Origin: Flavobacteriales bacterium
GTDB lineage: Bacteria; Bacteroidota; Bacteroidia; Flavobacteriales_C; GCA-002722245
DNA length: 50,468 nucleotides
Direction: 5' to 3'
Assembly: GCA_029251005.1 (NCBI GenBank)
Contig: JAQXEE010000023.1
Coordinates: 1-50,468, forward strand
Each line of letters begins with the position of its first letter. Position 1 is the stretch's first letter. Both the position numbers and the translations under genes were made by a program. Positions 26,975 through 34,926 of this stretch are shown here, one piece after another. The notes beneath the pieces are model-generated. The model saw only the letters and a list, made by a program, of their open reading frames with translations. It did not search any database and was not told the origin of the DNA.

Positions 26975-27484
26975 ATGAAAAAGTTTTTTTCGATATTGTT
27001 AGTTCTTATTTTAGGAGCATGTTCTGAACCGCTGGATGCGTCGAAGGTTAAAGTTCGCAAGATTGATCTTTCTTCAATTGACATGCCTGTGAAATTAAAT
27101 GTTCCTGATTTTGCGACGGTAAACTCAACTGGTGAGCCTGAAGATATGTTGGGATTATACTCAATTTTATCAGGAAATGTGAAAGCAGAGAATTTTAGTG
27201 TTGAGATAACGTGCTTTACAATGACAGATTCTAATTTGGAAGAGGTGTTAGATGAGGCTGGTAATGAGATAAAAGCTGAAAGTGGGTTTGAAAAAATAAT
27301 TCAACAGCGTGAAGATGGTTTTCTTTTTCAATCAACTGAAATTAATGGAGATCCTAATTTTAGTTTTATTAAAGTAATCGTTACCCCGGAAGTTTATGTT
27401 GTAGTCAGTCCCGAGCCTAAATCGGATGGAAATACAACGCAGGAGGAAGCTCAATATATGTATGATATTTTAAATAAGATTTGA
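26975..27484 (+). CDS. Hypothetical lipoprotein
   Basis: The 169-residue protein starts MKKFFSILLVLILGACSEP with a clear lipobox (LGAC, cysteine 16). The mature part is acidic and carries no motif that I recognise. The gene starts 5 bases after the PfkB-family gene and is followed 28 bases later by the thioredoxin-like gene, so it is a member of the same operon. The lipid anchor predicts an envelope location. Function unknown. Confidence 0.78.
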   Translation: MKKFFSILLVLILGACSEPLDASKVKVRKIDLSSIDMPVKLNVPDFATVNSTGEPEDMLGLYSILSGNVKAENFSVEITCFTMTDSNLEEVLDEAGNEIKAESGFEKIIQQREDGFLFQSTEINGDPNFSFIKVIVTPEVYVVVSPEPKSDGNTTQEEAQYMYDILNKI

Positions 27485-27512
27485 TTGGTTTAATTTTTGA
27501 TAAAGTTGTGAC

Positions 27513-28007
27513 ATGAGAAATTTAATTACGTTGTTATTAATAGCTTTCTTTTCTATCTCATTTATTGGTGATGGAAATATTGGAAAAATATTTCCTAATG
27601 TTGAAATAAAAACGTTGGAAGGAGAAGTAGTTGAGACAAGTTCTTTTGTTGATATTGGTAATCCTAAAATTGTTTCATTTTGGAGTACAACCTGTGTGCC
27701 TTGTATCAAGGAATTAAATGCAATTAACTCCAAATACTCAGAATGGAAAAAGGAAACTGGATTGGAAGTTTATGCGATTAGTACAGATGATGCTCGATTT
27801 CAAAATAGAGTTCCTTTGATTGTTTCTAAGAAAAAATGGCAATTTCCAGTATTCTTTGATGAGGTTAAAAAGTTATTTACAGAACTTGGAGTTTCGACTA
27901 ATCCTTATACGGTTGTTTTGGATAAAACAGGTAAGATTGTTTACGAACATAATTCATATATTGATGGTGAGGAAGAAGAATTAATAAAAGTAATTAGAGG
28001 ACTTTAG
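27513..28007 (+). CDS. TlpA-like thioredoxin-fold protein with CVPC active site
   Basis: The 164-residue protein has an N-terminal signal or anchor segment (residues 1-18). The redox motif FWSTTCVPCIKEL places CVPC at residues 61-64, and a TNPYTVVLDKTG segment supplies the cis-proline-type loop of TlpA/ResA proteins. Such proteins are periplasmic thiol-disulfide oxidoreductases, often reducing specific client cysteines. The gene starts 28 bases after the lipoprotein and is followed 2 bases later by the barrel-like gene. Its client is unknown; the operon suggests an envelope partner. Confidence 0.87.
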   Translation: MRNLITLLLIAFFSISFIGDGNIGKIFPNVEIKTLEGEVVETSSFVDIGNPKIVSFWSTTCVPCIKELNAINSKYSEWKKETGLEVYAISTDDARFQNRVPLIVSKKKWQFPVFFDEVKKLFTELGVSTNPYTVVLDKTGKIVYEHNSYIDGEEEELIKVIRGL

Positions 28008-28009
28008 AA

Positions 28010-28651
28010 ATGAGAAATTTAACAATTATTTTTTGCCTTTTTTGTTCGGTTTCATTCGCCCAAAATAAGTTTATTAATAGTGTTCATGTAGATTTTTTCG
28101 GAAATCAAGTAGACGGTGATGGTTATTCTGGGTATAATCATATTGGTATTCAAGCTGGATTGGGTTCGTTGTATTTGTTAGGTGGTCTTAATGGAGGAGT
28201 CGGTTTTGAAATAAATTATGTTACAAAAGGTACTCGAGTGTGGCCTCGTCCTAAAAACGGACTTAATAATGACTTTAAATTTAATCTATCTTATTTCGAA
28301 GTTCCAATTTTTTATGTGTTTAATAAGTGGGGAGTTCCCTTTGAAATAGGGCCAACAATTTCTTATTTAATTGCTGCCAAAAGGGAGTTTAACGGAATTA
28401 CAAGTGCTACTTCTTTTCCTTACAGAGAAATAGAGTTGGGAGGTATGATTGGGTTTAATTATAAAATGACGGATAAGCTATATTTCAAGTTTCGAATAAC
28501 AAACTCGATAAGTCCAATTTTTAAAGTGGATGCCGGGCCATTTCGGAATTGGTTGGCAGGTAACTTTCACAGGGGGGCGGGTTTAAATTTAACCTATTAT
28601 TTTTCGAAGCCTAATTTCAAGCAGCCAAAGGAAGAACCTATTGTAAACTAG
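28010..28651 (+). CDS. Outer-membrane beta-barrel-like protein
   Basis: The 213-residue protein has a signal peptide (MRNLTIIFCLFCSVSFAQN, cleavage near residue 18). The rest is built of alternating aromatic/polar strands with glycine turns, for example GFEINYVTKGTRVW and ELGGMIGFNYKMTDKLYFKFRITNSISP. This fits a small eight-stranded porin-like barrel of the kind common in Bacteroidota. It is the last gene of the kinase/lipoprotein/thioredoxin operon and is convergent with the arginase-family gene, from which it is separated by 8 bases. No enzymatic motif is visible. Confidence 0.72.
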   Translation: MRNLTIIFCLFCSVSFAQNKFINSVHVDFFGNQVDGDGYSGYNHIGIQAGLGSLYLLGGLNGGVGFEINYVTKGTRVWPRPKNGLNNDFKFNLSYFEVPIFYVFNKWGVPFEIGPTISYLIAAKREFNGITSATSFPYREIELGGMIGFNYKMTDKLYFKFRITNSISPIFKVDAGPFRNWLAGNFHRGAGLNLTYYFSKPNFKQPKEEPIVN

Positions 28652-28659
28652 ATTTGTTT

Positions 28660-29616
28660 TTAAGAGATTTGACTTATTAAATCTTCCAATATTTCAAAAG
28701 CCATTTCACCCATTTTATTACCTTTGTCGTCAAGACTAGGGTTGATTTCTACCATTTCAAAACAACAAACTTTTTCGTGTCTTATTAAGGTATTAAGCAA
28801 GTTTTTAGCTTCTTTTAAAAACAAGCCTTTTTCTACTGGTGTGCCTGTTCCTCTACTTAATGAATCATCGAGTACGTCAACATCAAATGAAATGTAAATG
28901 AGATCAGCATTAATTAGTCGTTGTATTACAGATTTAGCGGTTTCTATCCCTCCATGTTTCCTTACAAAATCAACTGTATATTCTTGAATTTTTAATTCTT
29001 TAATTATCTTTTTTTCTTGCCATTCCGTATCCCTAACCCCAACGTATACTAAGTGCTCTGGTTTTAATTTGGGAAAGATACCTTCCAGGTTTTTTAAATT
29101 ATTCCAAAGATTGATTACTTCTTGATGTGGTTGATTTCCATTTAGTAAAATATGATTTAAGCCAAGTGACGCAGCTAAAGGCATGCCATGCATATTCCCC
29201 GAAGGTGAGGTATATGGAGTATGAACATCAGCATGAGCATCAATCCAAATTACGCCAACGTTTTTATTAGGATAAGCCGCTTTAATTCCTGCAATAGTTC
29301 CTAGTGAAGATGAATGATCACCAGATATTAAGATTGGGAATATATTATTATTTAGCTGTTGTTTTACGGTCGAAGAAAGATCTGAAAATATGTTTGATAA
29401 TTCCTTAATTCTTTTTGCAAATTCAAATTTTGGTTCATTAATTAAGGCATTATTTTTATCATTGATTTCAATGGTGGCAAACTTTGATAATAATTTACTT
29501 TTTTTTGATTTGGCCGCGTTTTCTAGCGCTAAATAACCTTTTGATGCTCCACGAGTTCCTGCACCCAGCTCAGAACTTGTTTTAATGAATTTTATATACT
29601 TGTTAGATGCAGTCAT
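28660..29616 (-). CDS. Arginase-family ureohydrolase, most likely arginase
   Basis: The 318-residue protein has all manganese-ligand blocks of ureohydrolases: ISGDHSSSLG near residues 96-105, WIDAHADVHTP near 125-135, and ISFDVDVLDDS near 235-245. SGNMHGMPLA near 140-149 is characteristic of arginases and argues against agmatinase. It would hydrolyse arginine to ornithine and urea in the cytoplasm. It is divergent from the GbsR-like operon, and the first TTTCA-N8-TGAAA dyad lies between the two genes. Ornithine could feed polyamine synthesis, but no ornithine decarboxylase lies in the window. Agmatinase or formimidoylglutamase are the alternatives. Confidence 0.82.
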   Translation of the reverse strand: MTASNKYIKFIKTSSELGAGTRGASKGYLALENAAKSKKSKLLSKFATIEINDKNNALINEPKFEFAKRIKELSNIFSDLSSTVKQQLNNNIFPILISGDHSSSLGTIAGIKAAYPNKNVGVIWIDAHADVHTPYTSPSGNMHGMPLAASLGLNHILLNGNQPHQEVINLWNNLKNLEGIFPKLKPEHLVYVGVRDTEWQEKKIIKELKIQEYTVDFVRKHGGIETAKSVIQRLINADLIYISFDVDVLDDSLSRGTGTPVEKGLFLKEAKNLLNTLIRHEKVCCFEMVEINPSLDDKGNKMGEMAFEILEDLISQIS

Positions 29617-29656
29617 ATATTCTTTAACGAAGTAATAAAATAATCGTTGTTTAAAT

Positions 29657-29684
29657 TAAACTTTCAAAATTATCTGAAAGTTTA
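29657..29684. promoter_or_regulatory. Operator candidate 1: 10-bp inverted repeat TAAACTTTCA-N8-TGAAAGTTTA
   Basis: Perfect 10-base arms with an 8-base spacer lie just upstream of the -7 box of the GbsR/MarR-like gene and reach the expected -33 region. The core TTTCA-N8-TGAAA (29662-29679) recurs before the second gene of the operon (30233-30250). It is a good candidate binding site for the regulator encoded next door. Confidence 0.6.
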
Positions 29685-29696
29685 GAATTATTTAAT

Positions 29697-29704
29697 TAAG
29701 TTTG
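29697..29704 (+). promoter_or_regulatory. -7 promoter element TAAGTTTG of the GbsR-like operon
   Basis: TAAGTTTG matches TAnnTTTG and ends 4 bases before the ATG at 29709, predicting a leaderless transcript. CTG at 29674-29676, inside operator candidate 1, sits 20 bases upstream as a degenerate -33 element, so a bound dimer would block polymerase. Confidence 0.6.
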
Positions 29705-29708
29705 TAAT

Positions 29709-30215
29709 ATGGATTTAAAAGAAGCACAAGAAAAGTTTATTTCAACATGGGGAGCGTTTGGAACTCAATGGGGAATCAATCGTACGATGGCACAAATTCA
29801 TGCACTTCTTTTAATAAGCGAAGAGGCACTTTCTGCAGAGGATATCATGAAGAAATTAAATGTCTCTAGGGGAAATGTTAACATGAATGTTCGCGATTTA
29901 CTGTCTTGGGGAATTGTTCACAAAGTACTTAAGTTTGGCGAACGCAAGGAATTCTTTGCAGCTGAAAAAGACATTTATAAAACAGCAATGCAAATAATGA
30001 AAGAACGTCGGAAACGTGAATTAGGACCTGTTTTAGAACTCTTGGAGGATTTGAAATTAGCTGAAATAAATGAACAAGGTGGTGATCATTTTAGTAAAGT
30101 TGTGAGCGAAATTCACACATTTGGAGAAAGCACAAATAAGATGCTTGATAAAATGATTAAAGCAGATGAGCATTGGTTTACAGGATCATTGATGAAATTT
30201 TTTGTTAAAAAATAA
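29709..30215 (+). CDS. GbsR/MarR-family transcriptional regulator
   Basis: The 168-residue protein has a winged-helix core. The helix-turn-helix is around ALSAEDIMKKLNVSRGNVNMNVRDLLSWGIV, with the wing in VLKFGERKEFFAA. A helical C-terminus, rich in E and K, probably forms the dimer interface. The N-terminal 'FISTWGAFGTQWGINRTMAQIHALL' style is characteristic of GbsR-type members of the MarR superfamily. It leads a seven-gene operon. A dyad immediately upstream of its promoter and a second copy before gene two suggest that it controls its own operon, probably in response to a small ligand. Confidence 0.87.
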   Translation: MDLKEAQEKFISTWGAFGTQWGINRTMAQIHALLLISEEALSAEDIMKKLNVSRGNVNMNVRDLLSWGIVHKVLKFGERKEFFAAEKDIYKTAMQIMKERRKRELGPVLELLEDLKLAEINEQGGDHFSKVVSEIHTFGESTNKMLDKMIKADEHWFTGSLMKFFVKK

Positions 30216-30232
30216 AAAATTTGTCCTTGAAT

Positions 30233-30250
30233 TTTCAATAATAATTGAAA
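30233..30250. promoter_or_regulatory. Operator candidate 2: TTTCAAT-N4-ATTGAAA (TTTCA-N8-TGAAA)
   Basis: This dyad has the same half-sites and the same 8-base spacing as the core of operator candidate 1. It lies 12 bases before the ATG of the methyltransferase gene (30263). A -7-like AACTTTTG (30249-30256) overlaps its right edge, so an internal, repressible promoter is possible. Confidence 0.55.
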
Positions 30251-30262
30251 CTTTTGAACGGT

Positions 30263-31165
30263 ATGGAAACAATAATTAAAGAAAAATATAAAACGATAAC
30301 GAGTGACTTTAGCTCTGAAACAGGTGATTCTATCATTGATTATTACACGGAAGCTGGTCCTGATTATGAATTTTGGAGTAAAAACTTCAATATGCATTTT
30401 GGATTTGCTGATCAAACTTGGGATTGCCTTAGCAGAGAAAAAATGTTGCAACGAATGAATGAGCATGTTCTGGATACGTTAGTCCTTAAAAAAGGGAATA
30501 AGGTGATTGATATGGGTTGTGGGATAGGGGCGACTGTTCGTTTTGGGTCAATACATTATCCTAGCGTAAAATTTACTGGATTTACAATCACTCCGTGGCA
30601 GATTAAAAAAGCTGAAGAGCTTATTAAAGCAGCAAAACTCACTGATGTTGAAGTGAAATACGGAGACTATAATAAGTTACCAATAAAGTCCGGTTCTATT
30701 GATGCTGTTTATGGATTGGAAAGTATTTGCCATGCTGAAGAAACGAGTAAAAAAGGACCGTTAAAAGAAGCTTATAGGATATTGAAAAAAGGGGGGCGAT
30801 TTACAATGGTTGATGGATTTATAAAAAAACCAGAACAAGAATTGCTAACCTTGACATATAAGATGTATCGAACGGTTTGCGAAAACTGGGCACTTCCTTC
30901 ATTTCCAAATATTAATGACGTTTCCTCTGAGTTAAAAGAACTTGGCTTTAAAGGCGTTTCAATAAGAGAAATTAGTTGGAAAATAGCACCATCGGCAGTT
31001 CATGCACCATTTGTAAGTCTGTTTTTTCTAGCTAAGAAACTCATAAATGGCGAAAAATTAAAAAGACAAAATTGGAATAATTTGAAAGCATGTTTCACAA
31101 TTTTCTTTTTAGGATTGTGCCGAAAATCAATTGGCTATTACGAAATAACAGCAAAAAAAGATTAA
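30263..31165 (+). CDS. SAM-dependent class I methyltransferase
   Basis: From the ATG at 30263 the protein has 300 residues. Motif I is VIDMGCGIGAT near residues 81-91; the post-I acidic and aromatic residues follow, then AVYGLESICHAEE near 149-161 and the KKGGRFTMVDGF beta-strand near 174-185. The N-terminal 'NMHFGFAD' segment and the active-site-like 'ESICHA' resemble sterol, tocopherol and cyclopropane-type lipid methyltransferases, so a lipophilic substrate is likely. A TTG at 30245 would add six residues but falls in the operator, so the ATG is preferred. The C-terminal half has two hydrophobic stretches that may touch the membrane. Confidence 0.85.
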   Translation: METIIKEKYKTITSDFSSETGDSIIDYYTEAGPDYEFWSKNFNMHFGFADQTWDCLSREKMLQRMNEHVLDTLVLKKGNKVIDMGCGIGATVRFGSIHYPSVKFTGFTITPWQIKKAEELIKAAKLTDVEVKYGDYNKLPIKSGSIDAVYGLESICHAEETSKKGPLKEAYRILKKGGRFTMVDGFIKKPEQELLTLTYKMYRTVCENWALPSFPNINDVSSELKELGFKGVSIREISWKIAPSAVHAPFVSLFFLAKKLINGEKLKRQNWNNLKACFTIFFLGLCRKSIGYYEITAKKD

Positions 31166-31166
31166 A

Positions 31167-31982
31167 ATGAAAAATTATACAATAGTTTTTGATAACCAAT
31201 GTGCGGTTTGTAGCATAGGCGTAAAAACACTTAAAAAAATTGGTGTGATGGGCGATAATAACACAATAGAGTTAAATGCTTTTGAGCAAAATAAGATGGC
31301 TTGTAATGTAGATTCTCAAAGAGCTTGTAATGAGATGGCGGTTATCGATCAAGAAACATTAGAAGTGAGTTATGGATACGATGGTTATGTGAATTTGGTA
31401 AGTTTAAAATCAGAACGACTTGGACGAGTAATGGCAAAAAAATGGGTGAAGTATTTATTCAATCCCTTTTATGTTTTTTTCGCAAGTAACCGAAGAGTTA
31501 TTGCTCCACTGCAGGAATCAGGAACAGTTTGTCAGCCTGAATTAAAAAAGGGCTACCGTCTTTTTTTAATTGCCTTCATGGCTTTATTCGCAGTTACAGT
31601 AACCTACTTTAAAGGGGAGATTCTAAACAGTACTAACGGATTTGAGTTTTTGAATGGTTGGAAGTTAATTACAATAACTGGATTGGGTTGGTTGTTAACG
31701 GGAATTTTTTATAAGAACAAGAACAAGTGGGATTATTGGGGAAATTTATCCGTAATAGCCGGAACGGCGATTTTGCTGCAGTTTTTAGGATTAATTGGCT
31801 ACTATTTTATCCCTGATTTTTATTGGGTTGTTGGAACAATGTTGGCAAGTGATTTTATAATGCTTTGGATGCATTACCGTAGAGTAAAGCTATTAGGAGT
31901 GAGTCAGAAATATACCTTCAGGTGGTGGCTGATTTTACACTTAAGCGCCACAGGGTTAATGGCTTTGTATTATTTCAACTAA
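31167..31982 (+). CDS. DCC-family thiol-disulfide-like protein with a C-terminal membrane domain
   Basis: The 271-residue protein has the DCC (DUF393) N-terminal motif VFDNQCAVC with Asp-9, Cys-12 and Cys-15. The usual DxxCxxC pattern is intact. The first about 120 residues form the thioredoxin-like-sized domain. About four membrane segments follow near 130-147, 163-180, 190-212 and 245-265. DCC proteins are thought to be redox-active, but few have been tested. The fusion to membrane helices places the putative redox site at the cytoplasmic face of the membrane. It starts one base after the methyltransferase stop codon. Confidence 0.78.
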   Translation: MKNYTIVFDNQCAVCSIGVKTLKKIGVMGDNNTIELNAFEQNKMACNVDSQRACNEMAVIDQETLEVSYGYDGYVNLVSLKSERLGRVMAKKWVKYLFNPFYVFFASNRRVIAPLQESGTVCQPELKKGYRLFLIAFMALFAVTVTYFKGEILNSTNGFEFLNGWKLITITGLGWLLTGIFYKNKNKWDYWGNLSVIAGTAILLQFLGLIGYYFIPDFYWVVGTMLASDFIMLWMHYRRVKLLGVSQKYTFRWWLILHLSATGLMALYYFN

Positions 31983-31994
31983 AACTTTTTGAAG

Positions 31995-32957
31995 ATGAAA
32001 AACTTTTTAAAGAAACATAAGATACTGATTATTAGTGTTCTGATATCAGCTACTTATGGCTTAGTTGCAAGACTTGGTTTTGGACTATTTCACAAAATGA
32101 ATTCCATTTCATATTTAGTTGTTATCCCGATAATAATGGGAGCCATTCCTCAATTAATTAAAACTTCGGTTAAGAGGAAAGCCTATTTAGATTTACTTTT
32201 TATTCCTTGGATAAGTGTTCTTACTTTTTTTGTAATAACCTATGCTTTTAAATTAGAGGGTTTTATTTGTTTGTTGATTCTTGCTTTACCCTTTATTGTA
32301 TTGGGAACATTGATTGCTTTTATCGTTCGGATATTTAAAATAAACTCAGCACAAAGAAAGAAGAAAACATTGATTTCATTCCTGCTTCTTCCAGCCTTTT
32401 TATCTCCGATGGAAGATTATATTCCGAGTCCATCTAAAGATTACACAGTAAGAAATGAGATTGAAATTTTGGCAAGTAAGCAAATGATTTGGAATCATAT
32501 TATTGAAGTAGATCAGATAGACGAGAAAGAATATAACTCAGGAGTTTTTCAATATTTAGGAATTCCAAGACCAATACAAGCCTCGGTTTCATATAAAGGA
32601 GTAGGAGCAACAAGAATTGGTGAGTTTTCAGGAGGTTTAAAATTTGTTGAAATAATAGAAACCTTCAAACCCTTAGAAGAAGCAGAGTTTAGTATTCAAT
32701 TAGATGAGAAATCACTGCGAAAAATAGCTTTTGATCATCATGTTTTAAATGGTAATTACTTTCATTTTAATACAGCCAAATATCGAATTAAAAGTAGAGA
32801 AGGAAAGCATTTTTTAAGTTTGGAATCAAGTTACTATCTAAGATCAAAATTAAATTTTTACGGTGCTTTTTGGGGAAATTGGATGTTAGAAGATTTTCAA
32901 GGAAGATTACTCTCGGTAATTAAAAATAGGTGTGAACTTAAAACGAATGAGTTATGA
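31995..32957 (+). CDS. Membrane protein with C-terminal SRPBCC (polyketide cyclase-like) domain
   Basis: The 320-residue protein has an N-terminal region of about four membrane helices (residues 10-120), then a soluble START/SRPBCC-like domain from roughly residue 150. That domain begins with a typical 'EIEILASKQMIWNHIIEVDQI' strand-helix start and contains GVGATRIGEF and SSYYLRSKLNFYGAF. SRPBCC domains form a helix-grip cavity for lipophilic ligands. A TTG at 31989 could extend it two codons, but the ATG at 31995 is preferred. It is in the same operon as two other SRPBCC-related or DUF2071-like genes and overlaps the next gene by 4 bases. Confidence 0.75.
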   Translation: MKNFLKKHKILIISVLISATYGLVARLGFGLFHKMNSISYLVVIPIIMGAIPQLIKTSVKRKAYLDLLFIPWISVLTFFVITYAFKLEGFICLLILALPFIVLGTLIAFIVRIFKINSAQRKKKTLISFLLLPAFLSPMEDYIPSPSKDYTVRNEIEILASKQMIWNHIIEVDQIDEKEYNSGVFQYLGIPRPIQASVSYKGVGATRIGEFSGGLKFVEIIETFKPLEEAEFSIQLDEKSLRKIAFDHHVLNGNYFHFNTAKYRIKSREGKHFLSLESSYYLRSKLNFYGAFWGNWMLEDFQGRLLSVIKNRCELKTNEL

Positions 32958-33604
32958 AATTTACAGGAGAATTACACAACGTTAAATTGATCAATTTTTC
33001 AGTCAATTTGGAAGAGGTTTTACCATTTGTTCCAAAACAATTAAAGATTTTACAGGAGAATGGGAAAGCCATCATTTCTATGGTTGACGTTCAGCTCAAA
33101 AACATGAGCCCTAAAATATTACCATTCATCAAATTTAGTTATCGTCATATGGCTTTCAGGTTATTAATTGATGATTCAGGAATGAATTCTGAGCATGAGC
33201 CCAAAGGGGTTTTCTTTTTGAAAAGTTTCTCTGAAAATTCGATTTTAAATAAGCTTGGGAATATAATGGCTGATTATCAATTATCTAAGGTTAAAGTAGA
33301 AGAGTATTTTGATGCTTTTAGTTTAAAGCAAGATGAAAATTATGTTGATTATGCCTTGGATCCATATACGACTTTAGAAGAAAGTGAGGACCTTTATCAA
33401 AAAATACATCGTATTGATAGAGCTTACGCAACAAGGGATGAAGATATTTTCGTGACAGAAATAGCCCGAAAAAACTGGCCAATAACACCTATTAAATGTT
33501 ATCACTTTGCAACCAATTTTTTTAAAAGTGCAAAACTCTTAGGAGCTTTTAAAGTTGATGGAGTGATTGATTATACTTGGCAGGATGCAAAACGAATTGT
33601 TTAG
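32954..33604 (+). CDS. DUF2071 (YqjF)-like protein
   Basis: The 216-residue soluble protein starts with a pattern in which LEEVLPFVPKQLKI and AIISMVDVQLKNM follow each other, as in DUF2071/YqjF proteins. A YRHMAFRLLIDD strand and KGVFFLKSF come next. No catalytic residues are evident. The family is related to acetoacetate decarboxylase-like folds and is often found near redox or hydrophobic-compound genes. It overlaps the preceding gene by 4 bases and ends 2 bases before the next, so translation is likely coupled. Function unknown. Confidence 0.7.
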   Translation: MKFTGELHNVKLINFSVNLEEVLPFVPKQLKILQENGKAIISMVDVQLKNMSPKILPFIKFSYRHMAFRLLIDDSGMNSEHEPKGVFFLKSFSENSILNKLGNIMADYQLSKVKVEEYFDAFSLKQDENYVDYALDPYTTLEESEDLYQKIHRIDRAYATRDEDIFVTEIARKNWPITPIKCYHFATNFFKSAKLLGAFKVDGVIDYTWQDAKRIV

Positions 33605-33606
33605 TT

Positions 33607-34062
33607 ATGATTTTAAAATTAGAAACCGTAATAAATGCACCGATAGAAGTTGTATTTGATGCAGCTCGGAACTTAGACCTTCATCAAAAGGCGAATAAAA
33701 AATCGAGTGAACGGATAATCGATGGTAGAAAACACGGTTTGATTGAGTTGGGTGATATTATTACTTGGGAAGCAAGGCATTTTGGAGTGAAGCAAAAGCT
33801 AAAGGTTGAAGTGGTAAAACTAAAAGCTCCTTATTTGTTTGAAGATAAAATGTTGCAAGGAGCTTTTAAGTACCTGTTTCATTCACACCAATTTGAAGCG
33901 CTTAATTTTGGCACAAAGATGATTGATGTATTTGAATTTAAGTCGCCATTTGGGATTTTGGGAAGCATTATTGACTACCTAGTTTTAGGGAAATATATGG
34001 CTCGATTTTTAACAGCTAAAAACCAATTTTTAAAGCACCAAATTGAAAATCAGATATTATGA
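33607..34062 (+). CDS. SRPBCC-family ligand-binding protein
   Basis: The 151-residue protein starts at the ATG at 33607, where TVINAPIEVVFDAARNLDLHQK is a standard SRPBCC N-terminus (strand then helix). An upstream in-frame start at 33577 would overlap the preceding gene and add ten residues with two cysteines, so it is not chosen. A central antiparallel sheet and a long C-terminal helix (YLVLGKYMARFLTAKNQFLKHQ) complete a helix-grip fold. Such proteins bind or modify hydrophobic molecules. Its operon partners include a second SRPBCC domain, a methyltransferase and an NAD(P)-binding protein. Confidence 0.78.
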   Translation: MILKLETVINAPIEVVFDAARNLDLHQKANKKSSERIIDGRKHGLIELGDIITWEARHFGVKQKLKVEVVKLKAPYLFEDKMLQGAFKYLFHSHQFEALNFGTKMIDVFEFKSPFGILGSIIDYLVLGKYMARFLTAKNQFLKHQIENQIL

Positions 34063-34919
34063 GGATAGCTATTTTAGGAGGGACAGGACAAATTGGAGCG
34101 GTAATCAGTAGAGAATTGCAATTGAAATTTCCGGAAGCTGAAATTCTTTCTTACTCTCGAAGTGGAAAAGGGATTAATGGTTGTTCATTTAATGTTTATC
34201 AAAAAGATTGGACTGTTCTTGGGAAATTAGATGTGCTTATTAATGCTGTTGGAATTATTGAAGAAAAAGGCGAAAATACGTTTCGAAAAATTCATGTAGG
34301 AATCGTAAATAAAATGGTTGTCGAACGAGAGAAATTAGGGAATCCTAAGATTATTCACGTCTCTGTTTTGGGCTCCAATAAGGATTCACCTTCTAAGTAT
34401 GCTTCTACAAAAGGTACAGCAGATAATATTTTAAAAACCCAAGAAAATTGGGTGATTATTCGTCCTAGTTTTGTTTGTACATCAGGAACTACAATTGTCC
34501 AAAAAGTTAAAATGCTTCATAAAATAAGTAAAATAAGTTTCGGGCTACTTCCAATTCCTGCACATTTTTTAACGGCTAAATTTCAACCCGTGATGGGTGA
34601 AGATGTAGCGCATATATGTATTGAAAGTATACGACAGAATTTATCCGAAAAAGTGATTTATGCCACTGGTTCAGAATTTTATACTTTGGAAGATTGGCTA
34701 AGAACTATTGGAAAGGGGAGAATTAGATTGGTTAAGATTCCGAAATGGTTAATTGATCGTCCGTTTAGGTTGTTAATTAGAGTAATTCCTCAAATTATGA
34801 ATACGGATCAGTACTTATTATTGGGAGAGGATAATACGCATGATAATGTTGAAATGATTAAGGTTTTAGGCAGACGACCTTTGGATACAAAACAGTTTTG
34901 GGAGGATGAACTAGTTTAA
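34059..34919 (+). CDS. Atypical SDR (NmrA/NDUFA9-like) NAD(P)-binding protein
   Basis: The 286-residue protein has the Rossmann motif ILGGTGQIGAVISREL at residues 3-18. VLINAVGIIEE near 65-75 is the 'NAVG' strand end of extended or atypical SDRs, and SKYASTKGTADNIL includes the YxxxK-like catalytic pair. The C-terminal half carries the membrane-facing helices seen in NDUFA9/NmrA-type proteins. It overlaps the preceding gene by 4 bases (ATGA) and ends the operon, facing the DUF4837 gene across 7 bases. It may be a reductase or epimerase of the lipophilic product made by the operon. Confidence 0.8.
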   Translation: MRIAILGGTGQIGAVISRELQLKFPEAEILSYSRSGKGINGCSFNVYQKDWTVLGKLDVLINAVGIIEEKGENTFRKIHVGIVNKMVVEREKLGNPKIIHVSVLGSNKDSPSKYASTKGTADNILKTQENWVIIRPSFVCTSGTTIVQKVKMLHKISKISFGLLPIPAHFLTAKFQPVMGEDVAHICIESIRQNLSEKVIYATGSEFYTLEDWLRTIGKGRIRLVKIPKWLIDRPFRLLIRVIPQIMNTDQYLLLGEDNTHDNVEMIKVLGRRPLDTKQFWEDELV

Positions 34920-34926
34920 GTTTTGT

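Noticed and set aside
28660-29616. Agmatinase assignment linking to the polyamine operon
   Set aside because: The SGNMHGMPL block is arginase-like, so a direct agmatine-to-putrescine role was not claimed.
30113-30466. 117-codon minus-strand frame
   Set aside because: Covers the end of the regulator and start of the methyltransferase on the opposite strand; both sense genes are well supported.
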